Both the position numbers and the translations under genes were made by a program. Of a DNA stretch of 64,000 nucleotides, positions 12,105 to 26,649 are shown one piece after another. Source of the stretch: Coriaria nepalensis (lineage: Eukaryota; Streptophyta; Magnoliopsida; Cucurbitales; Coriariaceae); the NCBI GenBank assembly GCA_027186245.1, contig CP114493.1, positions 937,501 to 1,001,500 of the forward strand, read 5' to 3'. The notes under the pieces are model-generated. The model did no database searches and had not been told where the DNA came from. It saw only the letters and a list, made by a program, of their open reading frames with translations. The number at the start of each line of letters is the position of its first letter. Position 1 is the first letter of the stretch.

Positions 12105-13684
12105 TTATTAGGTTTTCTTCTGGAAATTTCTCTCAGAAACAGAGCGACTCGACTTACGATTTCCGAGTTGAATCAGAGAAAAGAGGGAGTTGAGATAGTG
12201 ACTATTCATCGTTTTGTGAGGAGATTGATTCCAGGAAGATGGAGATGGAGAAGGAGAAAAGAGGTTGAAGAAGGTTAAAAGAAATTCTGTTTGAATTGGT
12301 TATTTTTCCAGATATGGCGAGAATGGGCGTTTCTAGTTCTCTGTTTTTTCAGAGAGAGAGAGAGAGAGAGGAAGAAATGGCGCGTAGTTGTTGATCTGCC
12401 TTTTTGTTGGCGTTTTCTGTATTTAGCTCTCTCTCGTGACATGCATGCGTAAAACATACGAGGCAGGGCGAGGCAGGGAATGGAGGAAGGAGCGTTAAAC
12501 GATAAAGTAAAATAAATGCTAAATATTTTGATGTTAGGGATTAATTTTTTATATTTTAGAAATTATAATTCGAATTTATTTATTTTTTAATTTATTTTTA
12601 AATTATAAATAAATATTCACAAATTTTCTAATAAATTTATTTTTTAACTAGTTTTGAACTTGGTACTATTTAAAAAGTTATTTTTATTAGGTTTAGAATT
12701 CATACAAACTCTAATTAATATATATGAATACATTATATCGATGCATTCTAAATTAAATGAAGATATATATATATATATATATATTAACATATTTTCATTT
12801 TGTTAAAAATAATATCATGTATCAAGAAATTAGATAGAATTAGATGTAAAAAATTTATATATCATAGTTAATATTATGATGAGACGAAGTTTGAATGGGA
12901 TGAATCACTTTGAACCGACCTTTATTTTCCTTAAATTCTTGTTTCTTTGCTCAAATGCATGTAATATTGCCAAATCATGTTCAATATCAAATTCACTAAT
13001 GAAATTATTAAAAGAGCACTTATAAAAACTCCGGTGTACATATGCTAAGTCGATGGTTCTTTTGTATATCTCGAAATAAAATCTATTTTAAAAAAATAGA
13101 TTCTGACATATCCAAAAAATAGTAGGCCTTAAGGTTTTGTGCTCTTATATAAGAGTCACATCCCTTTTGGCCTAGCTTAATTAGGTTTTTAAGATTCGAT
13201 TAATCTAATTAATCTTGTTCAAATTTTCTCTAACTTATTTAATTCAATTTTGAAAAATTTAAATTAATATTTAATTTTACTTAATAAAATATATTTTTTA
13301 ATTTAAATCTTATCTGTTTAGACGCATTAATACTTAATAACTCAATATATTTTATTAAGTATTTATTACCATCAATTTATGTACATATTGTGTATTAGAT
13401 GACATAATATGATATTATATCATATTATATATTAGATGACTCACCATGATATGATCTGAGGCCAATTGCTCGGTCGACTGTGGCTCAGTACGGCTAACCC
13501 CCGATGGATGTTGTTCCATCAAATTCCACCAAAATTAGAATTAGAATTATGAAGTCAAACACCAATTCCAATTCCCAAAAACCATGCATAAAATTTTATC
13601 TAAATTGATTCTTAATTTTGATACAAGGAAACTAAAGTGTGTCAGAATCCTTCCATTTTAGCATCATGAATTAGTTACATGTCA
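12105..13684. other. Interval between the receptor kinase 5' end and the KNOX 3' end
   Basis: It contains the probable promoter and leader of the minus-strand kinase (a GA dinucleotide run at about 12353-12371) and AT-rich sequence with a TA repeat at about 12766-12783. No additional gene supported. Confidence 0.5.
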
Positions 13685-13989
13685 AGATTACACGAAACAT
13701 AGAGCCTCTATGGACCTCTGCCCTAATCAAGGAGGTAAATTAGTCCCACCTTATCTGTTTCTTAGCGAGTTAAGTTCACCAGATAGGATTCCTAGGGTTA
13801 CACAAAAGAGAAGAACATGATCGAGAGCATACATAAAAGATTACACGAAACATAGAGCCTCTAAGGACCTCTGCCCTAATCAAGGAGGTAAATTAGTCCC
13901 ACCTTATCGGTTTCTTAGCGAGTTAAGTTCACCAGACAGGATTCCTAGGGTTACACAAAAGAGAAGAACATGATCGAGAGCATACATAT
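13685..13989. repeat. 153-bp tandem duplication at the KNOX 3' end
   Basis: Copy 1 is 13685-13837 and copy 2 is 13838-13989. Both start AGATTACACGAAACATAGAG and end near GATCGAGAGCATACATA. I count three substitutions between copies (for example CTATGG versus CTAAGG), so the duplication is recent. Copy 2 ends about 30 bp from the KNOX stop codon, which puts at least part of the array in the 3' UTR of that gene. Confidence 0.95.
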
Positions 13990-14019
13990 ACAACATTTCT
14001 ACCACCCTTCATCCATTCA

Positions 14020-17000
14020 TTAGTCACAAAAGGAACACCCATAAAGACTGTCCATAACAGCATATTGCATGTTTTCAGATGGCTTCCAATGCCTCTTCCT
14101 TTGATTTATAAACCAGTTGTTTATCTGTTTCTGATATAGCCCTGTTAATTCAGCCAACCCAACTTTGTCCCCCTCCTGTTAAACAAATTTCAAAAAAATG
14201 AATATCATAAAAAAATATTGAGGTCCCCGGATATGTAAAAGGCGGTAAAAATGATCGACGATAATGTTTTTTACCGTGGGGTAAGGCCATTTGTAGTGAA
14301 GATTCCACCAGTCAAGAAGGATTTGCCTTGCATCTTTAGGTAGCTTCCCTTTCTTCTTCTTCTTGGAGAACTCTTGCTTTAAGGTACTAATGTAACCGCT
14401 ATATTTGCGCAAGAGTTTTTCCTTCAACTCTCGATCTCCATTCGTCTGATGTGGGCATTCTTGTAAATCAATCTCTCCAGCGCTCAGATCATCATCGGAC
14501 GGACCGGCAGCATCATCTGTCAAAGAGAATCAAACCCAAATTAAATTAAGGAATGATCTTAGTGATCATAAATTCATATGACTCTTAGCTTATTTACTCA
14601 TAAACAATGTACGTACTATTTTAGTGAATCCTGGACTTTTATACAACATGAAAAGTATATCATGATGTATACAAAAATGAGAAGTTATCATGGTCATTCA
14701 ATGGTTAAAGTGAGGGTCCCACCACTGGTTTCTAGTCTTCTACTACTACTACATCACACATGGAAGGCATTACTCCATGTTTCCATGGATGTGATGTAAC
14801 ACTACAAAATAAAAAAGTGTGATGCCAAGTGACATGAATTGCCAGGACCCACCTGCCAAACCCTTTCTTGATTTCTTTCAGAAAAAAACAAAAACAAATG
14901 ATTTTGTTAACTCTTAATTAGATTTTGTGGGTATAATCAACGTATAAGAGATTCTAGAATATTTAATCGAATGTCAAGATGATATGTCCTCTTATCTCAT
15001 GCTGTCCTCTCTATATACATATATAGGACAAGTATTATCGAATGTCGTCTTCTAGCATGGGCATAAGAATAGTTGTTGTGCGGCAGTAGTCGGTAGGGTT
15101 AGTAGAAGAATGAATTTTGATAAATTAATATTTAATAAATTTATTTAAATAATAATTTATAAATTATATATTTATCAAAATTTTAGTGTATGTATATCTT
15201 TCACTACAATGGTAGCAGCGAAAATTAGGGAAGTTTCTTAACATGCTGGAAGACCAAAACAAACATGAAATTATACACTATTAGCTACTTTCTATATAAC
15301 ATATTGTACAATTTATAAGACATATTTAGGTAGTGCCGAACTAAATTTAGTCCACCGGTAAGAATGTTATCGCATAATCTTATCGTCGGACTATAATGAT
15401 TTGGCATAGTCTTATCGGTAGACTATAAGACTAATACTAGACTACTCAAGAGAAAGAGAAGATAACAAAACAACAAACTGGTGTATTGCAATTCATGCAG
15501 TAACCAGTTAATCTGAGGCTTCCTAATTTTTTTAAATTAGGCATAGATTAGAATGGATTAACCAACAGTGTAATACAGTATTCACCCACATGATGCAACT
15601 AATAAAGATATACAGATATGATCTTCATACTTTATACTATAACTTTCCCCAGGGGGGATTCTTAGTAACTAAACAAAGTCTCCATAAATTCAGGCTGCAT
15701 AATTTGAATTAACAAATGCATTTAAAAAAGCTGTTTCTTCCGACAAAATGACTCTTAAAATAACAATTTTCAGTTCCAAAACCCATCTGACTATCTTAGC
15801 AAGTGCAAAAGAGCATGTTGATTATCTTTAACTAATATTTAATTACTACATAACCTCAAAAGATGTCGAGGAATATATATATATATATATGATCAGATGA
15901 GCATGACATCTTGAAAACCCTACAATCTGTACTTGACTCTGCCACAAATATTATATTCTATTAGTTATGGAATCGAGTAGTGTTGATGAAGGAGATGATT
16001 AACAGGAAAAAGGGGTTTCCTTTCAGCATAAACCATATACTAAACCCTTTTTTTTTTTTTTTACAGTTTTAATAATCATACTAACTACCTGCAACCATTC
16101 CTTGAACTTGAAATCCATTTTTAACATGGCAGAGATTCTTCACAAAATATTCCCTCTTCTATTAATTAATTAATTAATTATTTATTTATTTATTTTGTAG
16201 TTATTGGTTTCTTATTAATAACAATTAAAGTTTACCAATGTTTATGGCAAAAACAGTGGATTAAGATTAAGATCGTGTTTGTCAAAATACCAATTAGTCT
16301 TCAATGCTAATACAAACAAATGCAAATTCCATTTTACCAAAACTCCATTCCGAAACCCAAAATCGAATGAACCCTAGCTGAATTAAGGCTCTATTTAGTA
16401 TCCCTTATTTAACTGAAGTTCAATGAAACTAAAATTCATAGTTCATTTGCTTATAATAATATTATGTGTGCCAAACTAGGATTTAACCCTAGTCAAAACA
16501 ATCTCCCTATTTGTCTTTCATCTTATCTTATTAACCTATAATGTTTCCGTTAACTTATTAGACTGACATTTAGCGAAACCGGAACATAATTCGATACATT
16601 TTAAGCATGGCTAGACCGGAACTAAGTAATGTTACCCTAATAATTAAGTTAACTATCTAATTTATAAGCACTTAACCCTAGAGAACTAGTGAAAACATTC
16701 TGCCTGTTATATCTTCTTATTATAGAAGAGTCCCATGTTTTCAATTGCTGAGGTTATGCTTGCTGGTTTATTGGCAAGCTTAGGTTTTATATTTGTTGGG
16801 CAGGCATGAATGTACTACTGTTTACAGGTGCAGAATTATAATTTCTTAGTCAGAGCTCATAAGGGAAATTCAACCTATGAAACTGCTATCTTGCGCCCCT
16901 AGCCCCTCCCCTCTCCTTGCTAAAGTAAGCCCCCCTACCCTCCCTCTAAGCTAGGTTCAGACCTTCTCCAGTGGAAAAGGGTCAGGCACAGAAAGCCAGT

Positions 17001-18035
17001 CCATGTCTTAGCATTATTATTATTATTATTTTATTAATTACATGTATCAACAAACTTTATAAAATAATTACTGTTAATCCAAGTAATTAATGAGAAATTC
17101 TTGTCTCGATTAATGAGAAATCCAAGTACTTTAGCATGAGATTAGTGAGAGAAAGGAGAGGGGGAGAGAGAGACCAGAAACATAGCTTGTTGTAGGGACG
17201 TCGTTGCAAAGCGTTTTGAGCTGCGTTTCGATGGTGTTGAGGAAGGAGGTAGCTTCATCAAATGACCTTGCCAGATCCGATTTATACTTCGTCATTATTC
17301 CACAATACGTTTCCTTCAATTACAAGAAAACAAATTTATTTATTTATTTATTTCGTTAAAATTAATTAAGACTATATAGTTGTTATTAGGGTTATTTTCA
17401 AGATCAGAGAGGGAGACCATGAAATCGTCGAGTTCAGGATCGGAAGACGAAACGACGTCGTCGGTGGTTCTCTTGTAAATAGCATGACTTCCTGGTCGGA
17501 CTCCGTCCAACAGACGCACTATTTCGGGCGGTGCGCCCACCTGAAAAAGATTAAATTAATGCTCAACTAGTTACTTCTTTTCCATTTCATCATTTTCTCA
17601 GTAACCAAACACAATTTTATCAGGAAAAAAGGGACAAAAAAAAGGAAACGAAGAAGATACCTTCTGGCAATCGATATAGCCTTGGAGGAGTTTAGGGTAA
17701 AGAGGATGAGAAGCGATTTTGAGTCTGATTGCACTGGAAAACTCATCGTTACGAAGATCATGATCATGAAGACCACCTGTTGAATTATTAATTGAAGAGG
17801 ACGAACCCGAAATCGACCGGCCTGTCGAACCGAACGAGAGGATATTCCGATCATCATGGTCATAATAATTATTGATAACAGCCGGAAAGATGAGGTTGAT
17901 ACTGTTTTTATTTTGATCAGGAAGATGATCGGGTGGCGGCGGGGGTGGTGGTACTGCCGTTAATGGAGCAGGCTGGTCACGATAATAGTAATGATTACCG
18001 GAGACGGTGTGGAGTGCACCGTACAGTTCCTCCAT
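14020..18035 (-). CDS. Class I KNOX homeodomain protein, KNAT2/KNAT6 type
   Basis: Five exons: 18035-17661, 17540-17418, 17313-17175, 14516-14275 and 14175-14020, giving 344 aa. Start chosen at MEELYG, the first ATG in this frame. Domains in order: low-complexity N-terminus with a poly-Pro run (residues 35-41), KNOX1 (about 103-145, [12 protein letters not shown]), KNOX2 (about 160-205, ETYCGIM), ELK (about 242-263) and a TALE homeodomain (about 264-326) with [11 protein letters not shown]. The [12 protein letters not shown] core and ELK context match KNAT2/KNAT6 better than STM or BP. Class I KNOX proteins are nuclear and, with BELL partners, maintain meristem identity and organ boundaries. 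Intron 3 (2.66 kb) is long, as usual for KNOX genes. Unusual points: Tyr at about residue 306 where Asp is typical (TGLYQKQ), and the duplicated 3' flank. Confidence 0.95.
16890..17005. other. C-rich pyrimidine island in KNOX intron 3
   Basis: Within a very AT-rich 2.66-kb intron, this stretch is sharply C-rich on the plus strand (runs such as CCCCTAGCCCCTCCCC), so G/purine-rich in the transcript. KNOX introns are known to hold regulatory sequence, but no specific site is identified here. Confidence 0.4.
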
Positions 18036-18229
18036 TGAAGAGAGAATCAAGCCAGTTCAGAACACATTATAAATTAGAATGATGGGAGCTATATATAAAA
18101 AGGAGATGAGTACTGGGTTTTTGGTAAATAATGGAACGTCTGGAAAGAGAGAGAGAGAGATGGGGGTGGACAGTGAGTGAGAGTGAGTGCGACTGGAAAG
18201 ATCAGAGAGAGAGAGAGAGAGAGAGAGAG
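18036..18229 (-). promoter_or_regulatory. KNOX promoter with TATA-like box and GA tracts
   Basis: Reading the minus strand, a TATATATA-type box lies at about 18091-18100, some 55-65 bases upstream of the ATG. Farther upstream are two GA/CT runs at about 18146-18160 and 18204-18229. GA repeats are binding sites for BPC (BASIC PENTACYSTEINE) proteins, which regulate homeobox genes; that they do so here is inference. The transcription start is not defined. Confidence 0.4.
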
Positions 18230-18701
18230 GGCTTTGAAAAGTGTAAATATATATTAGCGTACAAACAAGGAGAAGATGAGCAGAGAGCTATCTTCTCTTC
18301 TATACTGATCAGTACTTCTTGACTGATCGATCGAACCTGCAGTGGACTAGAAATGAGCACCAAAAAAAAAAACTAAATTAGTTATTTTAGAGCTTTTTAG
18401 CTTATTTATAAATAATCAAATATATTTATTTTAATAAAATAAATAATTTTGAATATTTGTCTATTTAGCAAAAAGAAAAAACTGATTAATAATTATTTTT
18501 TTAAAAGAATTAAGAATAAATATTATATTTATTTATTTTCATAAATATTAAATTAATATATTTTAAATATTATAATTAACTATTATTTATAAATCACTTA
18601 ATCACTTCTAAATTTGAAGCGCACATGTTTTTCTTTAATTAAAGGACGTGAATGAATTTGGACCGATTTAACCCATTTCGACCCTTACATAATATAATGA
18701 G

Positions 18702-18739
<38 letters not shown>

Positions 18740-20101
18740 GATTATTTGATATATTAAATTTTAATATAATTATGATAAAATTTAATATGTTATGATTATA
18801 TAAAAATATTTCTTCAATAAAATATGATATATTTTTATATGGATTTTGATTTTTTTGGATAAATTCGAACTATTACTTTATAGATAAATCAATCATATTT
18901 ATAAACATCAATTTTATATTTAATGTATCATATATCACATTACATAAATTTAATATTAATTATATATAATTAATCAATTTATAAGAGATTAAATCTACTA
19001 AAAAAATTCTCAAATATATTTTTACCAAAACTATCTTAATTGGCGCCAATTTTTTTTTTTTCAAATTTTTAAAAATGTTATTCATAATAGTTACAAAAAA
19101 ATAATTTCTATAGTTGACAAAAAAAAAGAATTTTTTTTACTTCTTTAATATTTGTTAATTTTGTAAAAAATAAAATTTTAAAAATAGATTAAAAAAAATA
19201 GTTATAAAAATTATTATTAGCTAAAAAAATAGTTTTTATATTTATAAATACAAAAAAATATTTTACAAACTATTGATTATGGAAATATTTGTTGAAAGAT
19301 ACAGTCTATTATGATCAGTGATCGGCGATCCACCACCGCTACCACAAACTTCTACCATTAATATGAAAATATTATTTTTAGAATTTTAATTATTTTTTTA
19401 TTTCTTTCTATATCTCTTAAGTATTATAAAATTAATATTAGAACATTAATATTTAAACATATACATAATCATTTCATTATTATAATTTAAATTTAAATTT
19501 AAATATTAATTATAATTATTAAAAATTTTATATATCCATTATAATTTATATTAAATTTTAAAAATTAATTTTTCGAACAATATTATATTTATACTTCAGA
19601 ATAAAAATTTTATTTTTTAATCTAACATATTTCATATTAATATTTTTTTATTATTATTAAATACGGATTGATTAGAGGAAAACACTCATCTTAAAATATA
19701 CAATAATTCTCCTTCCGGATGTTTCCCAGTGGGGCGTTGACTTTCTTTGGCTGTCCTGTAAGACAAACTCATATTACTTTTTTGTTTTTTTGTTTTTTTT
19801 CACTTGAGAGAGGAAAAAAAAAAAAAAAACGAAAAAACACACTTCCCACCAACAGAACGGTAGAAGGTCTTGTTCTAGTCTCCTCCTCTGCTCTCTCGTA
19901 TCTTTGTTCCTCTTTACATCCATAACCATTAGATCAATCTACCAATCTTCTTTGCCCTTTCTCTTTTTTTTTTCCCCCCCCAAATTGCCCAGACCGAATC
20001 ATTCCATTTTCTGTTACGTTTTCCCCAACACTTCCCATTTAGCGCCCATAACCTGTTTGAAAAAATTCCCCAACGGAAATTCCTTTCCTTACAGAGGAAA
20101 A
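18230..20101. other. AT-rich interval and DPH7 5' flank
   Basis: 18360-19680 is extremely AT-rich, with a TA repeat at about 18704-18737 and no supported exons. From about 19690 the composition changes to a pyrimidine-rich leader before the plus-strand WD40 gene. Confidence 0.6.
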
Positions 20102-21310
20102 ATGGACGTAGCAGATTGCTTACTAGATGGAAATCCGGATGCTGTCGAGTTTTGCCCGGAAAATTCGTTCCACAATGTTCTGGCCGTCTCAACTTACACA
20201 TTGCAAGAAGGAGATAATCCGAGCCGATCTGGCAGCATATCACTCTTCAATATTGATGCTGATGATGGTAGTATGGAGCTGATTCATCGGGTCGAGACTA
20301 TCGGGATTTTTGATATTAAGTGGGGTCCGCTTGGAGGTACTATGGTAGGGCGCCCTTTACTTGGTCAAGCTGATGCTGATGGCTGTGTGAGAATTCATGC
20401 TCTTGAGATAGATGAAAATGAGGCTAAAGGTGTGTATATATATATATATGTATATTCCCATATGTCTATTTGTCATTTTGTTAATCCTATGTTTATATAT
20501 AGGTTTATAGGCTCATATCCTAATAGTTTAAGCAACCTCTGATTAACATCCCAATTGAGTTTTGTTTAGTTCACTGTTAAAGCAGGCAACTATTCTCTAA
20601 GGGAGATAAATGGTGAAAATATCAGTTCTTCTTCCATGTGCCTTTGTCTGGACTGGAATCCCTCAGCTACAGCCATCACAGTCGGGCTCTCTAATGGCAC
20701 CGTCGCAATCCTCTCTATTGCAGAGTCCCAGTTAAAAATCCAAGACGAATGGAAAGCTCATGACTTTGAGCTCTGGGCGACTTCTTTTGACACCCATCAA
20801 CCCCATTTGGTCTACACAGGATCAGACGACTGCAAGTTTTGCTGTTGGGATTTACGAAGCAACCCTTCAACTTTAGCCTTTCAAAACAGTAAGGTCCATC
20901 AGATGGGCATCTGTTGCATCACGAAATCGGATGATGACCCGTTCAAGTTGCTGACGGGAAGCTATGATGAGAAGCTCAGGGTTTGGGATATGAGGTCAAT
21001 TTCGAAACCGGTGAATGAAACTTCGGTTTGTTTAGGAGGTGGAGTTTGGAGAATCAAGTATCATCCGGTTGTGAAGGATCTTGTTTTGGCAGCTTGTATG
21101 CATAATGGGTTTGCAATTGTGAAATTGAAGGAAGGTAGTGGTGAAGTGATGGAAAGCTATAAGAAGCATGGTTCACTTGCTTATGGGGCGGATTGGCAAA
21201 GAGGGGAAATGTATCAAGAGGGACAAAAAAGGAGTACTGTTATTGCTACCTGCTCGTTTTATGACAAGCTTGTCCGAATATGGATGCCAGAGATTGATAT
21301 TTTTACATGA
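20102..21310 (+). CDS. DPH7: WD40 protein, diphthine methyl ester hydrolase type (DPH7)
   Basis: Two exons, 20102-20429 and 20586-21310, encode 350 aa. An in-frame region continues upstream to 19904 without a stop, but the conserved MDVADCLLDGN start fits the family, and the upstream part looks like a 5' UTR. WD-type blades are visible, including a YTGSDDCKFCCWDLR segment and a LLTGSYDEKLRVWDM segment, and the C-terminus ends in a KLVRIW blade. In yeast and human, DPH7 demethylates methylated diphthine on eEF2, a step of diphthamide synthesis, in the cytosol. Assignment rests on recalled resemblance of the N-terminus and the SFYDKLVRIW end to the plant homologue. The gene converges with the SEC14-like gene, the two stop codons being 277 bp apart. 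Confidence 0.85.
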
Positions 21311-21587
21311 GGGTTTGGATTTTGGTCTCTTTGTGATCGAGTTTCTTTATGGGATTCTCTTTACTGCTTTGTTACTGGCAATGATTGGTTAAATCGATTC
21401 CCAGTTTAGTACCTATGTTGGTGGGAACAAATGTCGAATGAAAACAAATTGCATCAAAGTGTGTGTAATAACTTGTTTCCTTTTTCCTTTTCAAATTAAG
21501 AAAGAGATCAAAGAGAACGATGCCAAGTCTAATAATCACTGTTATTATTTTCTAAAAACATTTGCATAGACTATTAGTGTAGTACCT

Positions 21588-23315
<1,728 letters not shown>

Positions 23316-24234
23316 CTCTGACTTCCGTACCAGGTTTCGGTTCGATGTTAGCTCCGATTTTCTGTAGCGATTTCTGACGGAAGTGATAGAGACGACGAGG
23401 AGAGGAGGAAGGGGGAAAAGAGTTTGTTACGCTTGTTAGAGTGAGGTCGGTGGGGACCCGTTACGTGCCTAATTGGATAATAGCGACGGTTAGTTATTTG
23501 ATATCTCGAGAATGACAGACGACGTATCGGCTTAATGAAACAAGAAATATACGACATGTCGTTTTAAACAAATATTCGTCTCGACGTCTTAATGCTACGG
23601 GTTTTGATCATTATTTATGAAATGAAGATCATATACGACAGGACCACTATAACCATATAAAAATGATTTCTTATTCGTACATTCTTTCACTATGAAAAAT
23701 GCCCTCAAAATTCAAAGAAAAACGAGCATATTTCTTTTTTTAGGAATTTTAGCAAAGTTAACACTATGCTTAGTGCTCAAATTTCAAAGAGCATCCTTTT
23801 TGGAAAAAAATTTTGGGTGGATTGATCTCGGTTAAAATCTCGTATTAGAATATTTACATTGGGTTAGTTAAATATTTTTATTATTTTTATTTTTAAAAAA
23901 TATGAATAATTTTTGTACAAAAATATTCTATATCAAATTAATTATATTTAATTTTAAATTTAAATTTTTTTAAAATAACTTTTTAAATTTGAACTATCAC
24001 TTTAAACTTATTTTGATAATGTTTTCTCTCTCCTATTAATTATTTTATTAAAAAATTAATAAATATTGTTCTCCCACTAATTCTTTTATTAATAAATAAT
24101 AAACAATAATTATAATTAATTGATTTAAAAAATAAAATAAATAATTTAATATAAAGCTTGTTTAAAAAATTTATTAGTTAAAATTAAATTAAATTTAAAG
24201 AATTTTATAAAGAAACTTATGCGAATATTCTTGT

Positions 24235-24309
24235 TAAAACATGACAAGTGAATTAAATGTAAGGAAATCATTTTACTTTTCTAATACCCTTTTCACTTGT
24301 CATGTTTTT
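24235..24309. repeat. 17-bp perfect inverted repeat with 38-bp loop
   Basis: The arm AAAACATGACAAGTGAA ends near 24252 and its exact reverse complement starts at 24291. It could form a short hairpin. No mobile-element or miRNA assignment is justified from sequence alone. Confidence 0.8.
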
Positions 24310-24530
24310 AATCATTTGGTTTAGGGTTCCCATCTAAACTATGATTTAGGGTTCTTACGTAAATTAAGTTTACCTAAGAATTTCTCACTTCTAAAAAAGA
24401 TTAGTCTATTCACTAATTAATGATACATATATGAGATTATTTAATTTAGTGAGAGAGGTGAAATTATTTAGTGAGGATTAAATTAAATGAGAGTTATACC
24501 GATTTACACCTCATTGCCACCGTCACTCTT

Positions 24531-24552
24531 CCCGCCCGCCCGCCCGCCCGCC
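24531..24552. repeat. (CCCG)n microsatellite
   Basis: Five to six tandem CCCG units, notable as GC-rich within AT-rich surroundings. Confidence 0.95.
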
Positions 24553-25904
24553 TTCCCCCACCACCCTCTCTTCCATTGTCACCATCCCCATCCACTGCCG
24601 CCCTCCACTACCACCATTTCTGATTCGACAACATCCACCGCAATAGTTATCAGTCAAATTAGTCCGGTAAACAAACACAGCCTATGTGTTTTTTGGGCAG
24701 TAAAGCAAGTAGATAAAACACCTTCTTGAATGCATTTTCATCAAACTAGGCTATCTTTTTTACTTTGAACACCCCCTTATGAACAAAAACATAGACAACC
24801 TTGATCTTATCTTGCATTTTCTTTTTTCTTAATAGAAACTCCATAGGACTAAAAAGAAAAGATAAACAATTGAGGTAAGAAACCATGTTCTAGATTTTGG
24901 TGCCCAAAAGTTGGAATCTACCTCTTACTATATTACTTAGCTATGTCTTTAACTATTTTGCTGATGAGTGGGTCATGTTTTTTTAATGAAAAGAGTAGTA
25001 AGAGTACAGGGTGAAGAGAGCTCTAGCAAGCATGGCAAGCACTTTTGCCCAGAAACTCCAATAAAGAGAATCATATGATAATACATACATATATATATAT
25101 ATATATATAGCCCATTTGGTATTATTATTATAATTTGCCATGCTTTTCTGTTCCCAAACTATGCCCTATTTTTACTTAGCCACACTATAAAAGAGTACTT
25201 TCTAGTCTACTTAGATAAGAATAATTTCTCCACACTATTAGGTTGCTGTAGCCATGTTGCTGATCAACAAAATTGGAGTCAGATTTTCCTCCAAAAAAAA
25301 ACATATACATAGGCCCCAAGAAATGATGATTACACCACCCTCAAGTCCTCAACTATTTTTTATTATCATCCTTATACAAAATAGTCAAAAAGAATTCCAC
25401 ACAGCAGAAAGCAATTCAATTCCTTCTCCTTTTTTACTTATCAATCATTCCTGTTTGATCCCATCTTTCATTGTGGAGCCCCCACTAGCTGTTCAGATGT
25501 TACCATCAACAGTCAACATATCATTCTACTTCTTTTTACCTGGATGTTTTCCTTCATCATCATTTTCCTTCATCATGGTGCTCGTGCTAAGAAAGGAACA
25601 TCTTGATATTTGGTATATAGCATTTTGAAATATATTTTGTTATAATTTAAAAAAGAGATAAATATATTATATTATATTTTCTTTTTTTTTTTTTAATTTT
25701 TAAAAATATTTTTTATAATTATTAAAAAAATTTTAAAAAAAAATTTATTATAAAATATTAAATCATATTTACTAAAATTATATATATATTTTTTAATCAA
25801 AACATGTTTTAAAAATTCTAGGGACCTAAATTTTACTAACAGTCAACTTCCTAAAGGAAATAAGGCATCATGATTTGGAAAGAACATGTTGTGGAGGAAA
25901 TAGG

Positions 25905-26275
25905 CTAAATAATACTTTAGTCCTTAAATTATTATTTTATTAAATTTAATCCTCTTAAATTATTATATTTAACTTAATTCTTAAAATTATTACCATTATA
26001 AATATTCTCTTTAAACTATCATTTTATTAGATTTAACTCTCTAAATTATTATTTTATTAGACTTAACCCCTAGAAATATAAAATGAATTAAGTTTAATAT
26101 AATGAGATTTTAAAGATGTATTTCTAAAATACGATAATTCAGAAATTAGGTTCAATAAAGTAATAATTTAAAAAATATTTATAATATGTCGATAGTTTAA
26201 GGAGTTAAATGATAATTTAAAGAATTCAAGACTAAATCTAGTGATAAAAATTAAAGGTATAAAATATCATATGCT
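25905..26275. repeat. Palindromic AT-rich repeat with internal sub-repeats
   Basis: The left half repeats the phrase TTAAATTATTATTTTATTA with variation about four times, and the right half carries related sequence in reverse orientation (for example TTTAGTCC against GACTAAAT near the ends). It resembles a degenerate MITE-like or foldback repeat. Boundaries are approximate. Confidence 0.45.
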
Positions 26276-26649
26276 TCGGAAAATAAGAAAGTATACTTGT
26301 TTTTCCCCTTATCTTCATTCACAGCAAAAATAATAGTACAGAATATATATATATATATATGCACACGATAAAAGAAAATTTGAAAAGACACTAAAGTTAT
26401 TGACTTGTAATATTTTAGAGAAAAAGTGTACGATCCAAGCTATCCTGCCGTGTCTGTTTAAAAGCACTTGTGCCTGAATTTCTTGGGTGTCAAGTATCAG
26501 ACCACTAAGCCAATGTTTGTGTGTCTGTGAGAGAGAGAGAGAGAGAGAGATGAAGCGAGAGATCAGGAACAAATGAAGAAGATAAGATAAAGCCAAATAC
26601 ATACAAACATTCCTCAAACCTGACCCTTCTAACTTCTACTACTACTTCG

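Larger units (their letters stand above)
23316..26649. other. Gene-free interval with simple and inverted repeats
   Basis: No exon series supported. It contains the SEC14 promoter side (23316-23560), an inverted repeat (24235-24309), a CCCG run (24531-24552), a TA repeat (about 25087-25109) and a palindromic AT-rich repeat (25905-26275). A GA run at about 26529-26550 lies just upstream of the Neprosin-domain gene. Confidence 0.6.

Noticed and set aside
11553..12278. Plus-strand open frames of 98 and 139 codons opposite the receptor kinase exon 1
   Set aside because: They are antisense shadows of a well-supported exon; the Arg-rich composition follows from the kinase codons.
19904..20101. N-terminal extension of the WD40 protein by 66 codons
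   Set aside because: The extra part is Phe/Pro/Ser-rich translation of a pyrimidine leader, and the conserved protein starts at MDVADCLL.
24300..24350. Possible interstitial telomere repeat (TTTAGGG)
   Set aside because: Only isolated GGTTTAGGGTT and GATTTAGGGTT phrases occur, not a tandem array.
25254..25628. 124-codon open frame
   Set aside because: No recognisable domain, Phe/Ser/Ile-rich composition as expected of AT-rich DNA, and no neighbouring exons.
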